In this document: positions 24,618 through 32,224 of the stretch, one piece after another
Layout of the letters: each line of letters opens with the position of its first letter
Numbering within the stretch: position 1 is the first letter of the stretch
Origin: DASUXY01 sp035301985
Lineage (GTDB): Bacteria > Bacillota > Bacilli > Bacillales > Amphibacillaceae
Assembly (NCBI GenBank): GCA_035301985.1
Contig: DATGTE010000028.1
Span: 62,001 to 126,000 of the forward strand
Length of the DNA stretch: 64,000 bases
Direction: 5' to 3'
Notes under the pieces: generated by a model
Told to the model about the DNA's origin: nothing
What the model saw: only the letters and a program-made list of their open reading frames with translations
Databases searched by the model: none
Program-made: the position numbers and the translations under genes

Positions 24618-25259
24618 ATGGATGAACAACTAAAGAATTATTTAATGAATCTAATACCCCCGAAGAAAGATTGGATTATTGCTTTAGAACACCGAGCAAA
24701 AGAAGAACATATTCCAATTATGGATCCTTTGAGTATGAATTTTGTCATGCAACTCATCCGTTTACATCGTCCGCGTCGTATTTTAGAAATCGGCACGGCG
24801 ATCGGCTATTCCGCTCTATGTATGTTAGAAGCAAATCCAGATGCAACAATCATAACGGTTGAAAAAGATAACGGGCGGTATCAGGAAGCAGTTACAAATA
24901 TTAAAAAGCAGAATAAACAAGATCGAATTACAATCATTCACGGTGATGCTTTTGATGTGCTCGATGAGCTATCCAAAAGGAATGAACGATTTGATTTAAT
25001 CTTCATCGATGCGAGTAAAGCACAATATAAACGATTTTTTGAACAGTCGATCCCGATGTTGACGACCCATGGTGTTGTCATTTCGGATAACGTGTTGTTC
25101 AAAGGGTATATTGCTCATCCTCATGCTGGGCATCCTCGCTATCAAACGATTATTAACAGACTCCGCACCTTCAACCAATATTTAGCGAATCACGAAGCCT
25201 TTACAAATACAATCGTTCCTATTGGTGACGGAATAGCTGTTAGCTACAAACATACTTAG
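24618..25259 (+). CDS. trmR: tRNA 5-hydroxyuridine methyltransferase TrmR (YrrM), SAM-dependent O-methyltransferase
   Basis: A 213-residue class I methyltransferase of the family-3 O-methyltransferases. B. subtilis TrmR converts ho5U34 to mo5U34 in several tRNAs. The SAM-binding glycine motif is ILEIGTAIGYSALCML (about residues 56-71), the acidic ribose contact is in TIITVEKDNGRYQEA, and the metal-binding Asp is in LIFIDASKAQYKRFF; VVISDNVLFKG follows. GAGGT (24606-24610) selects ATG 24618. In B. subtilis the yrrN-yrrO (trhP1-trhP2) hydroxylation genes follow; here udk follows after only 70 bases. Confidence 0.9.
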   Translation: MDEQLKNYLMNLIPPKKDWIIALEHRAKEEHIPIMDPLSMNFVMQLIRLHRPRRILEIGTAIGYSALCMLEANPDATIITVEKDNGRYQEAVTNIKKQNKQDRITIIHGDAFDVLDELSKRNERFDLIFIDASKAQYKRFFEQSIPMLTTHGVVISDNVLFKGYIAHPHAGHPRYQTIINRLRTFNQYLANHEAFTNTIVPIGDGIAVSYKHT

Positions 25260-25329
25260 GAACAAACAGCTACCATTCACCTTGATTTGGAGGATGAATC
25301 GGTTTTACAGCTGAAGGATAGGAGGCATA

Positions 25330-25986
25330 ATGTTGCAACAAAAACCAGTAGTCATAGGGATTGCCGGCGGTAGTTGTAGTGGGAAAACATCGATAACAAA
25401 CGCCATCCGAAACCAATTTACAGATGAAACGATTGTTGTCATCGACCAAGATGCATATTATAAAGATCAAAGTCATCTATCATTACAAGAGCGATCCAAG
25501 GTGAATTATGACCATCCACAAGCCTTTGATCAAGATTTGTTATTGAGTCATATACAAGGCTTGTTGAATGGACAAGCGATTGAAAAGCCTATTTATAATT
25601 TTAAAAGTCATACGCGTTCAACTGAAATAACTATTGTCAATCCTAAAGAAGTCATCATCATCGAAGGAATCTTGATTTTGGAAGACTCGCGTCTTCGCGA
25701 TTTGATGGATATCAAACTATTTGTCGATGTCGATCCGGATATTCGTATGATTCGCAGACTCATGCGTGATGTTCGAGAACGCGGTCGAACTTTGGAATCT
25801 GTTATTAAACAATATGTAAATATGGTTCGGCCGATGCATGTGCAATTTGTTGAACCGACGAAACGATATGCTGATATGATTATTCCAGAGGGTGGCCAAA
25901 ACGATGTAGCGATCGATTTATTGACAACAAAAGTGAAATCCATTTTAGAAACAAACCAAGCATTTGCAGCCAATGTTGAAAACTGA
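25330..25986 (+). CDS. udk: uridine kinase
   Basis: Phosphorylates uridine and cytidine to UMP and CMP in pyrimidine salvage. The 218-residue product has the P-loop GIAGGSCSGKTSITNAI (residues about 10-26), YYKDQSHLSLQERSKVNYDHP for nucleoside binding, IIIEGILILEDSRLRDLMD, the LID region RRLMRDVRERGRTLESVI and RPMHVQFVEPTKRYADMII. AGGAGG precedes ATG 25330. The order trmR-udk-greA agrees with other bacilli apart from the missing peptidase-like pair. Confidence 0.96.
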   Translation: MLQQKPVVIGIAGGSCSGKTSITNAIRNQFTDETIVVIDQDAYYKDQSHLSLQERSKVNYDHPQAFDQDLLLSHIQGLLNGQAIEKPIYNFKSHTRSTEITIVNPKEVIIIEGILILEDSRLRDLMDIKLFVDVDPDIRMIRRLMRDVRERGRTLESVIKQYVNMVRPMHVQFVEPTKRYADMIIPEGGQNDVAIDLLTTKVKSILETNQAFAANVEN

Positions 25987-26376
25987 GGTAAAGTCTGTCA
26001 TAGTATTGATTAATGTCAAAATGACTCTTGTGAAATTGACAAGTCATGAGATTTAGATAAACTTGTTGAAACCTCATCTTCATTTTAATTGCGAACCTTA
26101 TATTTCGAACTTCCTTGAGCTGAGCATTCACGTGCGCTCTGCTCATTTTTATCGCAAAGGAATAAATGCCTAACTCTAACTGATCTAAATGATAAATGAC
26201 AATTCGTTCAAAGCGTTTTGGAGAAGTAGATCATCCTTAGAATATAGATGTAAGCTTCACAATGCATCATTTTGTCTGTGCTATGATGCATAACAGGTCA
26301 GTACCAATTATACGTTGATATTACATGATTAAGATAAAACGTTGGACCGCTTGGCCCACGTAAAGATAACAAAGGA
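25987..26376. other. 390-base intergenic region before greA
   Basis: No gene supported. It contains one terminator-like hairpin (26121-26150). An 88-codon minus-strand frame across the end of udk has no ribosome binding site or recognisable content and looks like a shadow. Confidence 0.4.
26121..26150 (+). terminator. probable terminator downstream of udk
   Basis: TGAGCA (26121-26126) pairs with TGCTCA (26140-26145), followed by five T. The stem is short and lies 135 bases after udk. Confidence 0.5.
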
Positions 26377-26385
26377 GTGTTTATC

Positions 26386-26862
26386 ATGGCTACAGAGAAA
26401 AGTTATTACATGACACAAGAGGGGAAAGAAAAATTAGAAGAGGAACTGTTATATTTAAAATCCGAAAAAAGAAAAGAAGTTGTTGAGCGAATTAAAATTG
26501 CTCGCGATTTCGGTGACTTATCCGAGAACTCGGAATATGATTCTGCAAAAGAAGAACAGGCTTTTGTTGAAACGCGGATTGCTCAAGTCGAAAAAATGAT
26601 TCGCAATGCGGTCATCATTGAAAATGATAATGAAAATGAAGATATCGTTTCTTTAGGAAAGTCCGTTACATTTAAGGAGTTGCCAGATGGAGAAGAGGAA
26701 ACGTTTACAATTGTAGGTAGTGCAGAAGCCGATCCCTTTGAAGGGAGAATTTCCAATGACTCACCGATGGCCAAAAGCTTACTCGGTCAAGAAGTTGGAG
26801 CTGAAGTATCTGTGACCACCCCTGGTGGAGATATTCAAGTCAAAATTTTAAAAGTTGAATAA
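26386..26862 (+). CDS. greA: transcription elongation factor GreA
   Basis: A 158-residue factor that enters the RNA polymerase secondary channel and stimulates cleavage of backtracked transcripts. The N-terminal coiled coil (MTQEGKEKLEEELLYLKSEKR) has the acidic tip DFGDLSENSEYDSAKEEQ, where the catalytic Asp and Glu sit. The C-terminal FKBP-like domain shows VGSAEADPFEGRISNDSPMAKSLLG. AAAGGAG with 8-base spacing fixes ATG 26386. Two hairpins follow at 26883 and 27011. Confidence 0.97.
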   Translation: MATEKSYYMTQEGKEKLEEELLYLKSEKRKEVVERIKIARDFGDLSENSEYDSAKEEQAFVETRIAQVEKMIRNAVIIENDNENEDIVSLGKSVTFKELPDGEEETFTIVGSAEADPFEGRISNDSPMAKSLLGQEVGAEVSVTTPGGDIQVKILKVE

Positions 26863-26882
26863 TGGTTCATAGAAATACAGTT

Positions 26883-26913
26883 CATATAAAGTTTACGACA
26901 CTTTATATGTTTT
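26883..26913 (+). terminator. AT-rich terminator hairpin after greA
   Basis: CATATAAAGT (26883-26892) pairs perfectly with ACTTTATATG (26900-26909), then TTTT. The stem is AT-rich, so efficiency may be modest; a second hairpin lies 100 bases on. Confidence 0.55.
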
Positions 26914-27010
26914 ACACATATTGTGATGGAACCATTTGTTACGGAAGCAATCTTTACTTCTTGCGAATGTAAAGAATTCATGTCTGTTTCATAATAGGGT
27001 TGAAGAACAT

Positions 27011-27048
27011 AGCAATCGTCTGAGTTTGAATGGACGATTGCTATTTTT
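27011..27048 (+). terminator. second terminator after greA
   Basis: AGCAATCGTC (27011-27020) pairs perfectly with GACGATTGCT (27033-27042), followed by ATTTTT. Confidence 0.75.
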
Positions 27049-27272
27049 CAATCACTCGAGCGTGTCATTGTGCTGATGTGAGCATTTTCTATCAAAACGG
27101 ATTAGACATGTTACTCGAGCTGAGGAAGTTTTTCAGTTAGTTCCTTTTCGCTTTTGCTTTTTATAAGAGAAAACGGAGACTTGGAAATGACTGTTTACGT
27201 TATGAAAAAATAATATAATCTGACATGAAAAATATGATACTATAATAGGGAATACATAGGAGGGAGTAAACC
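27049..27272. other. intergenic region upstream of the YrrS-like gene
   Basis: With the greA terminators this makes a 410-base gap without a gene. A possible promoter lies at its end: CTGACA (27220-27225) and TATAAT (27241-27246), but the 15-base spacer is short. Confidence 0.35.
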
Positions 27273-27935
27273 GTGAGCGATCCGAATAAACATTCTCGTG
27301 TGGACAAATTTCAAAAGCGTAGAAAAATAACGAAAATCATTTCTGTTTTAATCATCGTCGGTGCGATTCTTTTTATCGCCTTATTATGGATGTGGTTGTT
27401 TGGTGGAAATGAATCTTCCTCGACAGAGTCGAAACCTGATGCATCAAAAGATCCCGCTGTAGAAGAGAAAAATAAACAAGAAGACAGTCAAGAAAAAAAC
27501 GAGCAAGCAGACGAAGATTCTGACGTGGAAGATAAAGAAGGCGAAGATGAGGAAAAAGAAGATGATGATAAAGAAGGAAATGACGAAGATGAAGAAGTAG
27601 AGATTGAAAAAATTGAAACCTCTGAGGACAATGTCATTGAAGCATATACGGGTAACTGGTCACCTGTTGGTACGGAGCAAGAAGGTCCACATACGACCCA
27701 GTTTGATAAAAGCTCTCAAGATTGGAAGGAAATGCACGAAGCCATCGAAGTTGCAACGGATTTACAAGAAGAACAGATGACGACACATTGGATTGGAAAT
27801 GATGGAGAACAAAAAGTTGTCGCAACCGTTTCCGATCACAATACCACAAATGTCTATCGCGTGTATCTATCCTGGGTAGATGAAAAAGGATGGCAACCGA
27901 CGAAAGTAGAAGTATTGGAAGAAGTCGATTACTGA
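27273..27935 (+). CDS. YrrS-like membrane protein with DUF1510 domain
   Basis: A 220-residue single-pass membrane protein. A basic cytoplasmic N-terminus (residues 1-24, KFQKRRKITK) leads to one membrane helix (about 25-47). A long acidic low-complexity linker follows (about 60-118, almost wholly Asp, Glu and Lys), then an extracytoplasmic DUF1510 domain (YTGNWSPVGTEQEGPHTTQF to the C-terminus). B. subtilis YrrS occupies the same place, next to the penicillin-binding protein PbpI and linked to cell-wall work in sporulation; no PBP gene is present here. GTG start after AGGAGGG. Confidence 0.88.
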   Translation: MSDPNKHSRVDKFQKRRKITKIISVLIIVGAILFIALLWMWLFGGNESSSTESKPDASKDPAVEEKNKQEDSQEKNEQADEDSDVEDKEGEDEEKEDDDKEGNDEDEEVEIEKIETSEDNVIEAYTGNWSPVGTEQEGPHTTQFDKSSQDWKEMHEAIEVATDLQEEQMTTHWIGNDGEQKVVATVSDHNTTNVYRVYLSWVDEKGWQPTKVEVLEEVDY

Positions 27936-27951
27936 ATAGGAGGTAACAATC

Positions 27952-28641
27952 ATGACGATCGGTATAATCGGAGCAATGGATGAAGAAATTAAACGATTAA
28001 AAAATAATATGACGGACCAACAGGAAGTGACAGTCGCCAATAGTTTGTTTGTGAAGGGAAAGCTATCCGGTGTTGACGTTGTGTTATTAAAGTCTGGTAT
28101 CGGAAAAGTCAATGCGGCTATGACGACAACAATTTTGCATGAGCGTTTTAATCCGTCCCTCGTTATCAATACAGGTTCGGCAGGTGGATTTTCAAGCAAG
28201 TTAGAAGTAGGTGATATCGTCATCTCAACGCACGTCGTCCATCACGATGTGGACGCCACAGCATTTGATTACAAATATGGACAAGTTCCACAAATGCCCG
28301 CACAATTTCCAGCTGATGCGCGCCTCGTCGAACTAGCTAAAGCTGCCGCAAAAACAATCGACGTCCAAGCAGCTGAAGGATTAATTGCGACAGGGGATTC
28401 TTTTATGGAAAATCCCGAACGAGTGGCTTTTGTTAAAAAGCAATTTCCATCGATGATTGCTGCTGAGATGGAAGCCGCTGCCATTGCACAAGTTTGTTAT
28501 CAGTATGCTACACCATTTGTCGTTATTCGTGCACTATCTGATATTGCAGGAAAGGAGTCCTCCGTTTCTTTCGATGCATTCCTCGATACAGCAGCCAAAC
28601 ATGCAACGATGATGATTATGTCGATGATTAAAGATTTATAA
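27952..28641 (+). CDS. mtnN: 5'-methylthioadenosine/S-adenosylhomocysteine nucleosidase
   Basis: Hydrolyses MTA, SAH and 5'-deoxyadenosine to adenine and the ribose derivative, feeding methionine salvage and relieving product inhibition of SAM enzymes. It has 229 residues. The first catalytic Glu is in IGAMDEEIKRLKNN; VINTGSAGGF binds substrate; the second Glu is in AAEMEAAAIAQVC; the catalytic Asp is in VIRALSDIAGKESSVSFD. It lies 16 bases after the YrrS-like gene with AGGAGG in between, so both are probably in one operon. Confidence 0.97.
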   Translation: MTIGIIGAMDEEIKRLKNNMTDQQEVTVANSLFVKGKLSGVDVVLLKSGIGKVNAAMTTTILHERFNPSLVINTGSAGGFSSKLEVGDIVISTHVVHHDVDATAFDYKYGQVPQMPAQFPADARLVELAKAAAKTIDVQAAEGLIATGDSFMENPERVAFVKKQFPSMIAAEMEAAAIAQVCYQYATPFVVIRALSDIAGKESSVSFDAFLDTAAKHATMMIMSMIKDL

Positions 28642-28714
28642 GGTAGTAGCCAGAACTTACCACACTTGAATTCTCCTACTGTATGTTATGATGCGTACAA
28701 GGAGGAGAAAGACT

Positions 28715-28939
28715 ATGAAATATCAACGAAGTCGCGTCCGTTTACAAGACTATCGGCGTTTTGTAGCTGTCTTGTTAATCGTTGGAACGTATTTGTATTT
28801 AGGGGCGGTTCATAACATCTTTATTCAACCAGCCGATGACGGAACGAAACTATTAGGTGTGTCGTCTCTTTGTCTGTTGACTGGTGTTTGGTTCGTTTAT
28901 AAATACGTACAATTGAATAAAAGTTTACACAATGAGTGA
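28715..28939 (+). CDS. YrhC-like small membrane protein
   Basis: A 74-residue protein with two membrane helices (about residues 14-35 and 46-66) and a basic N-terminus (MKYQRSRVRLQDYRRF). The segments RFVAVLLIVGTYLYLGAV and SLCLLTGVWFVYKYVQL fit the YrhC family, whose gene lies shortly downstream of mtnN in B. subtilis (after mccA-mccB, not seen here). AAGGAGG fixes ATG 28715; the frame upstream is probably untranslated. Function unknown. A terminator overlaps the stop codon. Confidence 0.7.
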   Translation: MKYQRSRVRLQDYRRFVAVLLIVGTYLYLGAVHNIFIQPADDGTKLLGVSSLCLLTGVWFVYKYVQLNKSLHNE

Positions 28940-28975
28940 ATGATGGATTTTTCTATCTTCGCTCATTTTTTTATA
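28930..28975 (+). terminator. terminator of the mtnN operon
   Basis: AATGAGTGA pairs with TCGCTCATT (one G-U), followed by seven T. The left arm overlaps the stop codon of the YrhC-like gene. Confidence 0.75.
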
Positions 28976-29530
28976 GTGGTGAATCCCTATCTTCTAATTG
29001 CATGTTTACATGACGACTGTTGCACCCACTTTTTGTTAGTGGCTTCCTTTCATTTTGATTGTGCCATTCATCTCGATTATAGAGATAACTCATTGTGGTG
29101 GAAATAGAATATGAAATGATCTAACGTTATGTTTTATTTGTTTTGATCGTATAAAAGCGTGTAACGGAGAATTTACAAAAGAAATGTGTCATTTAGAAGT
29201 AAAGACTTGGCTGAATTTGTTATAATGGACTCAAATATAATCGATGGTGTAAGTTAGAGTCCAGTGCTTTACCCGTTATTGAAGATTTTTACGGTACAAT
29301 ATTTTTGTATGAATTACAAGGTGATTGCTAACAATAGAAGCGAATCTGCGACATAACGCGTTGGTTCATTGAAGAGTTTGCATTCGATCTGTGACTGAAC
29401 CGATTTGAAGGGGCACCGTGGTGGTTGATCATGAATTACAGTTAGATATATGAAACTTTTCACGCCTGCTATTTTAATCGAGTGACTTGAAAAAATGAGT
29501 CATTTCCAACATTAAAAAAGGAGGTTATTT
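28976..29530. other. 555-base intergenic region with an extended -10 promoter
   Basis: No ORF supported. TGTTATAAT (29218-29226) is an extended -10 element; no matching -35 is seen. Transcription from it would leave a leader of about 300 bases before the rhodanese-fold gene. GGTTCA and TGAACC segments near 29363 and 29394 could pair in that leader. No T-box or known riboswitch consensus was recognised. Confidence 0.4.
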
Positions 29531-29914
29531 ATGAATATTCAAATACTTGTCTTCTTTATGTCGATTCTTTTTGGTGCGATTGTGCTGATTGAAGTTCTCC
29601 CTCCTCGTGGTGTCGAGCAGATCACAGTTATTGAGCTCATTGAGTTGTTAAAGGATAGAAGTAAAAACAATTATCAATATATAGATGTTCGTACGTCAAA
29701 ACAATTTCATAGGTTACATGTTTTTGGCTTTAATAATATACCTCTTCATGATCTAAAGAAAAAGGCTAATCAATTATCAAAAGATAAGAAAGTGGTCGTT
29801 ATTAGTGAGCGTGGGATCGGTGGGAATGAAGCATGCAAAATACTAAAGAGAAGAGGTTTTTCGAATTTGGCCAACGTTAGGGGAGGCGTTGTAACGTGGG
29901 AATCACATGAATAA
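29531..29914 (+). CDS. membrane-anchored rhodanese-fold protein lacking the catalytic cysteine
   Basis: A 127-residue protein with one N-terminal membrane helix (about residues 3-24) and a rhodanese homology domain (about 35-127): YIDVRTSKQFHRLHVFGFNNIPL at the start and NVRGGVVTWESHE at the end are typical. In active rhodaneses the loop after the central strand reads like VVYCRSGNRS; here it is VVISERGIGGNEA, with Ser in place of the catalytic Cys, so sulfurtransfer by the usual route is not expected. The only Cys (in NEACKIL) is on the following helix. AAGGAGG precedes ATG 29531. Role unknown; possibly a binding or sensor module. Confidence 0.8.
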   Translation: MNIQILVFFMSILFGAIVLIEVLPPRGVEQITVIELIELLKDRSKNNYQYIDVRTSKQFHRLHVFGFNNIPLHDLKKKANQLSKDKKVVVISERGIGGNEACKILKRRGFSNLANVRGGVVTWESHE

Positions 29915-30007
29915 ATCATGCTATGGGTTTGAGGCTGGGGTTAAACATTTTTTATTCGGTATTTTTCGTACCAAAATCTCGCGTGCCCATACGTTTAGCG
30001 TTAAAAC

Positions 30008-30048
30008 TCATCCCTCAACGACTTCTTTCCGAAGCGGCAGAGGGATGA
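30008..30048. terminator. hairpin between the rhodanese-fold gene and sigK
   Basis: TCATCCCTC (30008-30016) pairs with GAGGGATGA (30040-30048), with CTTC/GAAG inside. Read on the minus strand it is followed by GTTTTAA, so it may end sigK, though it lies 120 bases beyond its stop codon. Confidence 0.4.
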
Positions 30049-30167
30049 CAATTCTGTAGGCTAAAAAAATATTCATGCTGGTAGGTTGTTTGTTTTTGAG
30101 TGATTGTTTCTCTATCCGCCAGTGTACTCTTTTCAGATAGATAACCTTTCTTCAATCATTCGTTTCT

Positions 30168-30884
30168 TTATCTTTTTTTCTTACGTTTTCGCTCCTCACG
30201 ATAGTATTCGTGAAAGATTTTCATTAAGGCTCTTTTTTCAATTCGCGACACATAACTTCGTGAAATGTCGAGTCGTTTGGCGATTTCCCGTTGGGTCATT
30301 TCTTTTTTGTTGTTGAGACCATATCGATAAATAATGACTTCCTTTTCACGTTGATCGAGAATCGAGAAGAATTGTTGCATCTTTTCAATTTCCATATTGA
30401 GCTGGATGAATTCGATGATATTTTGATTTTCTGCTTCCAAAATATCGATTAAACTAATTTCATTTCCTTCCTTATCTTGACCGATGGGTTCATGTAGGGA
30501 AACATCTTTACGCACCTTTTTCAAAGCACGTAGATGCATTAAGATCTCATTTTCTATGCATCGGGCTGCATAAGTGGCCAGTTTTGTACCGCGATCGACT
30601 GAATAACTTTCAATCCCTTTGATGAGACCAATCGTTCCAATCGAAATTAAATCTTCCATTTCTTCGCCGGTATTTTCAAACTTTTTTACGATGTGAGCCA
30701 CGAGGCGCAAGTTATGTTCAATGAGTTTATTACGAGCACTGTGACTGCCATTTGCCATCTCTTGAAGATATTTCGCCTCTTCCTCAGGGGGTAGTGGTTG
30801 GGGAAAAGCTTGGTTTTTGACGTATGATACGAAGAAGAGAGCTTCTTTAATAAGTAATGCGAGGGCACTTAAAATTCCAGACAA
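30168..30884 (-). CDS. sigK: RNA polymerase sporulation sigma factor SigK (pro-form)
   Basis: The late mother-cell sigma factor, 238 residues, as one uninterrupted frame. The N-terminal pro-sequence (SGILSALALLIKEALFFVSYVKN) is membrane-associated and is cut by SpoIVFB. Region 2 includes ARNKLIEHNLRLVAHIVKKF and DLISIGTIGLIKGIESY; region 4 has the helix-turn-helix TQREIAKRLDISRSYVSRIEK. The frame runs upstream to 30995, but GAGGAGG (about 30893-30899) is well placed for the TTG at 30884, which also gives exactly the known pro-sequence length. There is no skin-type interruption. Confidence 0.96.
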   Translation of the reverse strand: MSGILSALALLIKEALFFVSYVKNQAFPQPLPPEEEAKYLQEMANGSHSARNKLIEHNLRLVAHIVKKFENTGEEMEDLISIGTIGLIKGIESYSVDRGTKLATYAARCIENEILMHLRALKKVRKDVSLHEPIGQDKEGNEISLIDILEAENQNIIEFIQLNMEIEKMQQFFSILDQREKEVIIYRYGLNNKKEMTQREIAKRLDISRSYVSRIEKRALMKIFHEYYREERKRKKKR

Positions 30885-31051
30885 ACCAATCCACCTCCTC
30901 ATCATGGGCTTTTGCCTATATAACATCTTTATGACGGTGAAATGGTTTTGTGTCTGTCCGATGAATAGAAGTATGCGTTTTATTTTAAGGTACATGTACT
31001 ATTTTTTTAAACGCCTCCATGTAAGGATCTGATTCATTCACGTCGTAATAC

Positions 31052-31081
31052 AAAAAGTGACTTCGTATCAAAGTCACTTTT
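31052..31081 (-). terminator. terminator of the mrp operon
   Basis: AAAAGTGACTT pairs with AAAGTCACTTTT across a short loop, overlapping the mrpG stop codon (31074-31076). A and T tracts flank the stem; on the minus strand it is followed by T residues. Confidence 0.65.
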
Positions 31082-31463
31082 CATTTTCGAGGTTTTTTTG
31101 TTGTAATGCCTTCGCATAGGCATCAGGTTGATTTTTTGTTACCGGTTTAACGCCTGCATGATGGGCCGCTCTGGAAAGCATATGTCCGCCTACAGGTGAT
31201 GTTAATAGAATAAAGACGATGGCTAGTAAAAGCTTTCCACTAACAACTCCATGAGCGACATACAGAAACAAAAATGAACCTATTAAGATACTTGCAATAC
31301 CGAGTGTCGGAGCTTTTGTTGCGGCATGTAATTTCGTATATACATCTGGGAAGCGGATAATTCCAATTGCACTCGAGATGATAAAAAATGTTCCGATTAA
31401 CAAAAAGAGAGCAATGAGAATGTTTAAGATGATGTTAATCCATGTCTCGATCAATAATAACAC
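31074..31463 (-). CDS. mrpG: Mrp Na+/H+ antiporter subunit G
   Basis: A 129-residue subunit with three membrane helices and the conserved IGIIRFPDVYTKLHAATKAPTLG motif of MrpG/MnhG. The C-terminal tail is charged and variable. The Mrp complex is a hetero-oligomeric Na+(Li+,K+)/H+ antiporter related to complex I, used for alkali and salt tolerance. The start overlaps mrpF by 29 bases; GTG 31463 or TTG 31454 are both possible, the latter better spaced from AAAAGGG. Last gene of the operon. Confidence 0.93.
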   Translation of the reverse strand: MLLLIETWINIILNILIALFLLIGTFFIISSAIGIIRFPDVYTKLHAATKAPTLGIASILIGSFLFLYVAHGVVSGKLLLAIVFILLTSPVGGHMLSRAAHHAGVKPVTKNQPDAYAKALQQKNLENEK

Positions 31464-31746
31464 CCTTTTCGATATATTTGGCGATGGTCACTGTGCTGAG
31501 AAAGGAAATGATCCCGATTAACAAGATGACATCATTTAATTTGGATGTCACGAGGAAAATTGCTGTTAAAGCCGCAATCGCCATTAAATTAATGCCGATG
31601 GCGTCAAGAGCTACAGCCCTGTCAGCATTTGTCGGTCCTTTGATGACACCGTACGTAAGTAATACTAATGAAATCGAAACGGCTATAAAACAAATGACTA
31701 ATGTAACATCAATGAATTGTTCCGAAGCCTTTAGTAAGTCGGTCAT
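31435..31746 (-). CDS. mrpF: Mrp Na+/H+ antiporter subunit F
   Basis: A 103-residue protein with three membrane helices; the motif VIKGPTNADRAVALDAIGIN is the MrpF/PhaF signature. Slightly longer than B. subtilis MrpF owing to an N-terminal extension (MTDLLKASEQFIDVT). Its start overlaps the mrpE stop by 4 bases and its end overlaps mrpG, so translation of E, F and G is coupled. Confidence 0.94.
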   Translation of the reverse strand: MTDLLKASEQFIDVTLVICFIAVSISLVLLTYGVIKGPTNADRAVALDAIGINLMAIAALTAIFLVTSKLNDVILLIGIISFLSTVTIAKYIEKGVIIDRDMD

Positions 31747-32219
31747 CTTGTCACCTCCATAATCGCTCGTTCGAACGTGTTTTTAATCGATTCAACGGAT
31801 TCATCGATATCATCGATATCCATGGCATGAATATAAATTTCCGAGTTGTCTGGAGCGATCGCAACCGAAAGCGTACCAGGGGTTAGTGTAATAAAATTCG
31901 CTAACATCGTAATTTCCCAATCGGTTTCTAAATCAACTGGTAGGGCAAAAATGCCTGGTTCAACATCGAGCTTTGGCTTATAGACGAGTTTAACAATGTC
32001 AATATTTGAAGCAATCAGCTCTTTTACAAATAAAAAGATGAGCTGGATGATTTTAACGACCCGATGCAAATAAAATTTGCCCGGAACAAAGCGATTGAGC
32101 AGTAATAACAAAAGTACCCCGATAATATACCCACTCAAAAAACTTGTAAAAGTATACGTCTCACTTAAAAACATCCACATGAAAGCGATTATGACGTTAA
32201 TAACTATTTGAAAGGCCAT
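31743..32219 (-). CDS. mrpE: Mrp Na+/H+ antiporter subunit E
   Basis: A 158-residue subunit with two N-terminal membrane helices (about residues 5-45) and a cytoplasmic C-terminal domain, containing the family motif MLANFITLTPGTLSVAIAPDN and IYIHAMDID. It starts five bases after the mrpD stop. MrpE is needed for normal assembly of the Bacillus complex. Confidence 0.95.
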   Translation of the reverse strand: MAFQIVINVIIAFMWMFLSETYTFTSFLSGYIIGVLLLLLLNRFVPGKFYLHRVVKIIQLIFLFVKELIASNIDIVKLVYKPKLDVEPGIFALPVDLETDWEITMLANFITLTPGTLSVAIAPDNSEIYIHAMDIDDIDESVESIKNTFERAIMEVTR

Positions 32220-32224
32220 ATGAA

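Noticed and set aside
25880..26146. 88-codon minus-strand frame at the end of udk
   Set aside because: Overlaps udk antisense and a terminator hairpin; no start site signal.
27540..27615. GAA/GAT-rich tract as a simple-sequence repeat
   Set aside because: It encodes the acidic linker of the YrrS-like protein and is not a perfect tandem repeat.
29227..29262. GGACTC/GAGTCC stem as the start of a riboswitch
   Set aside because: The left arm lies between the -10 and the expected start site, so it would not be in the transcript.
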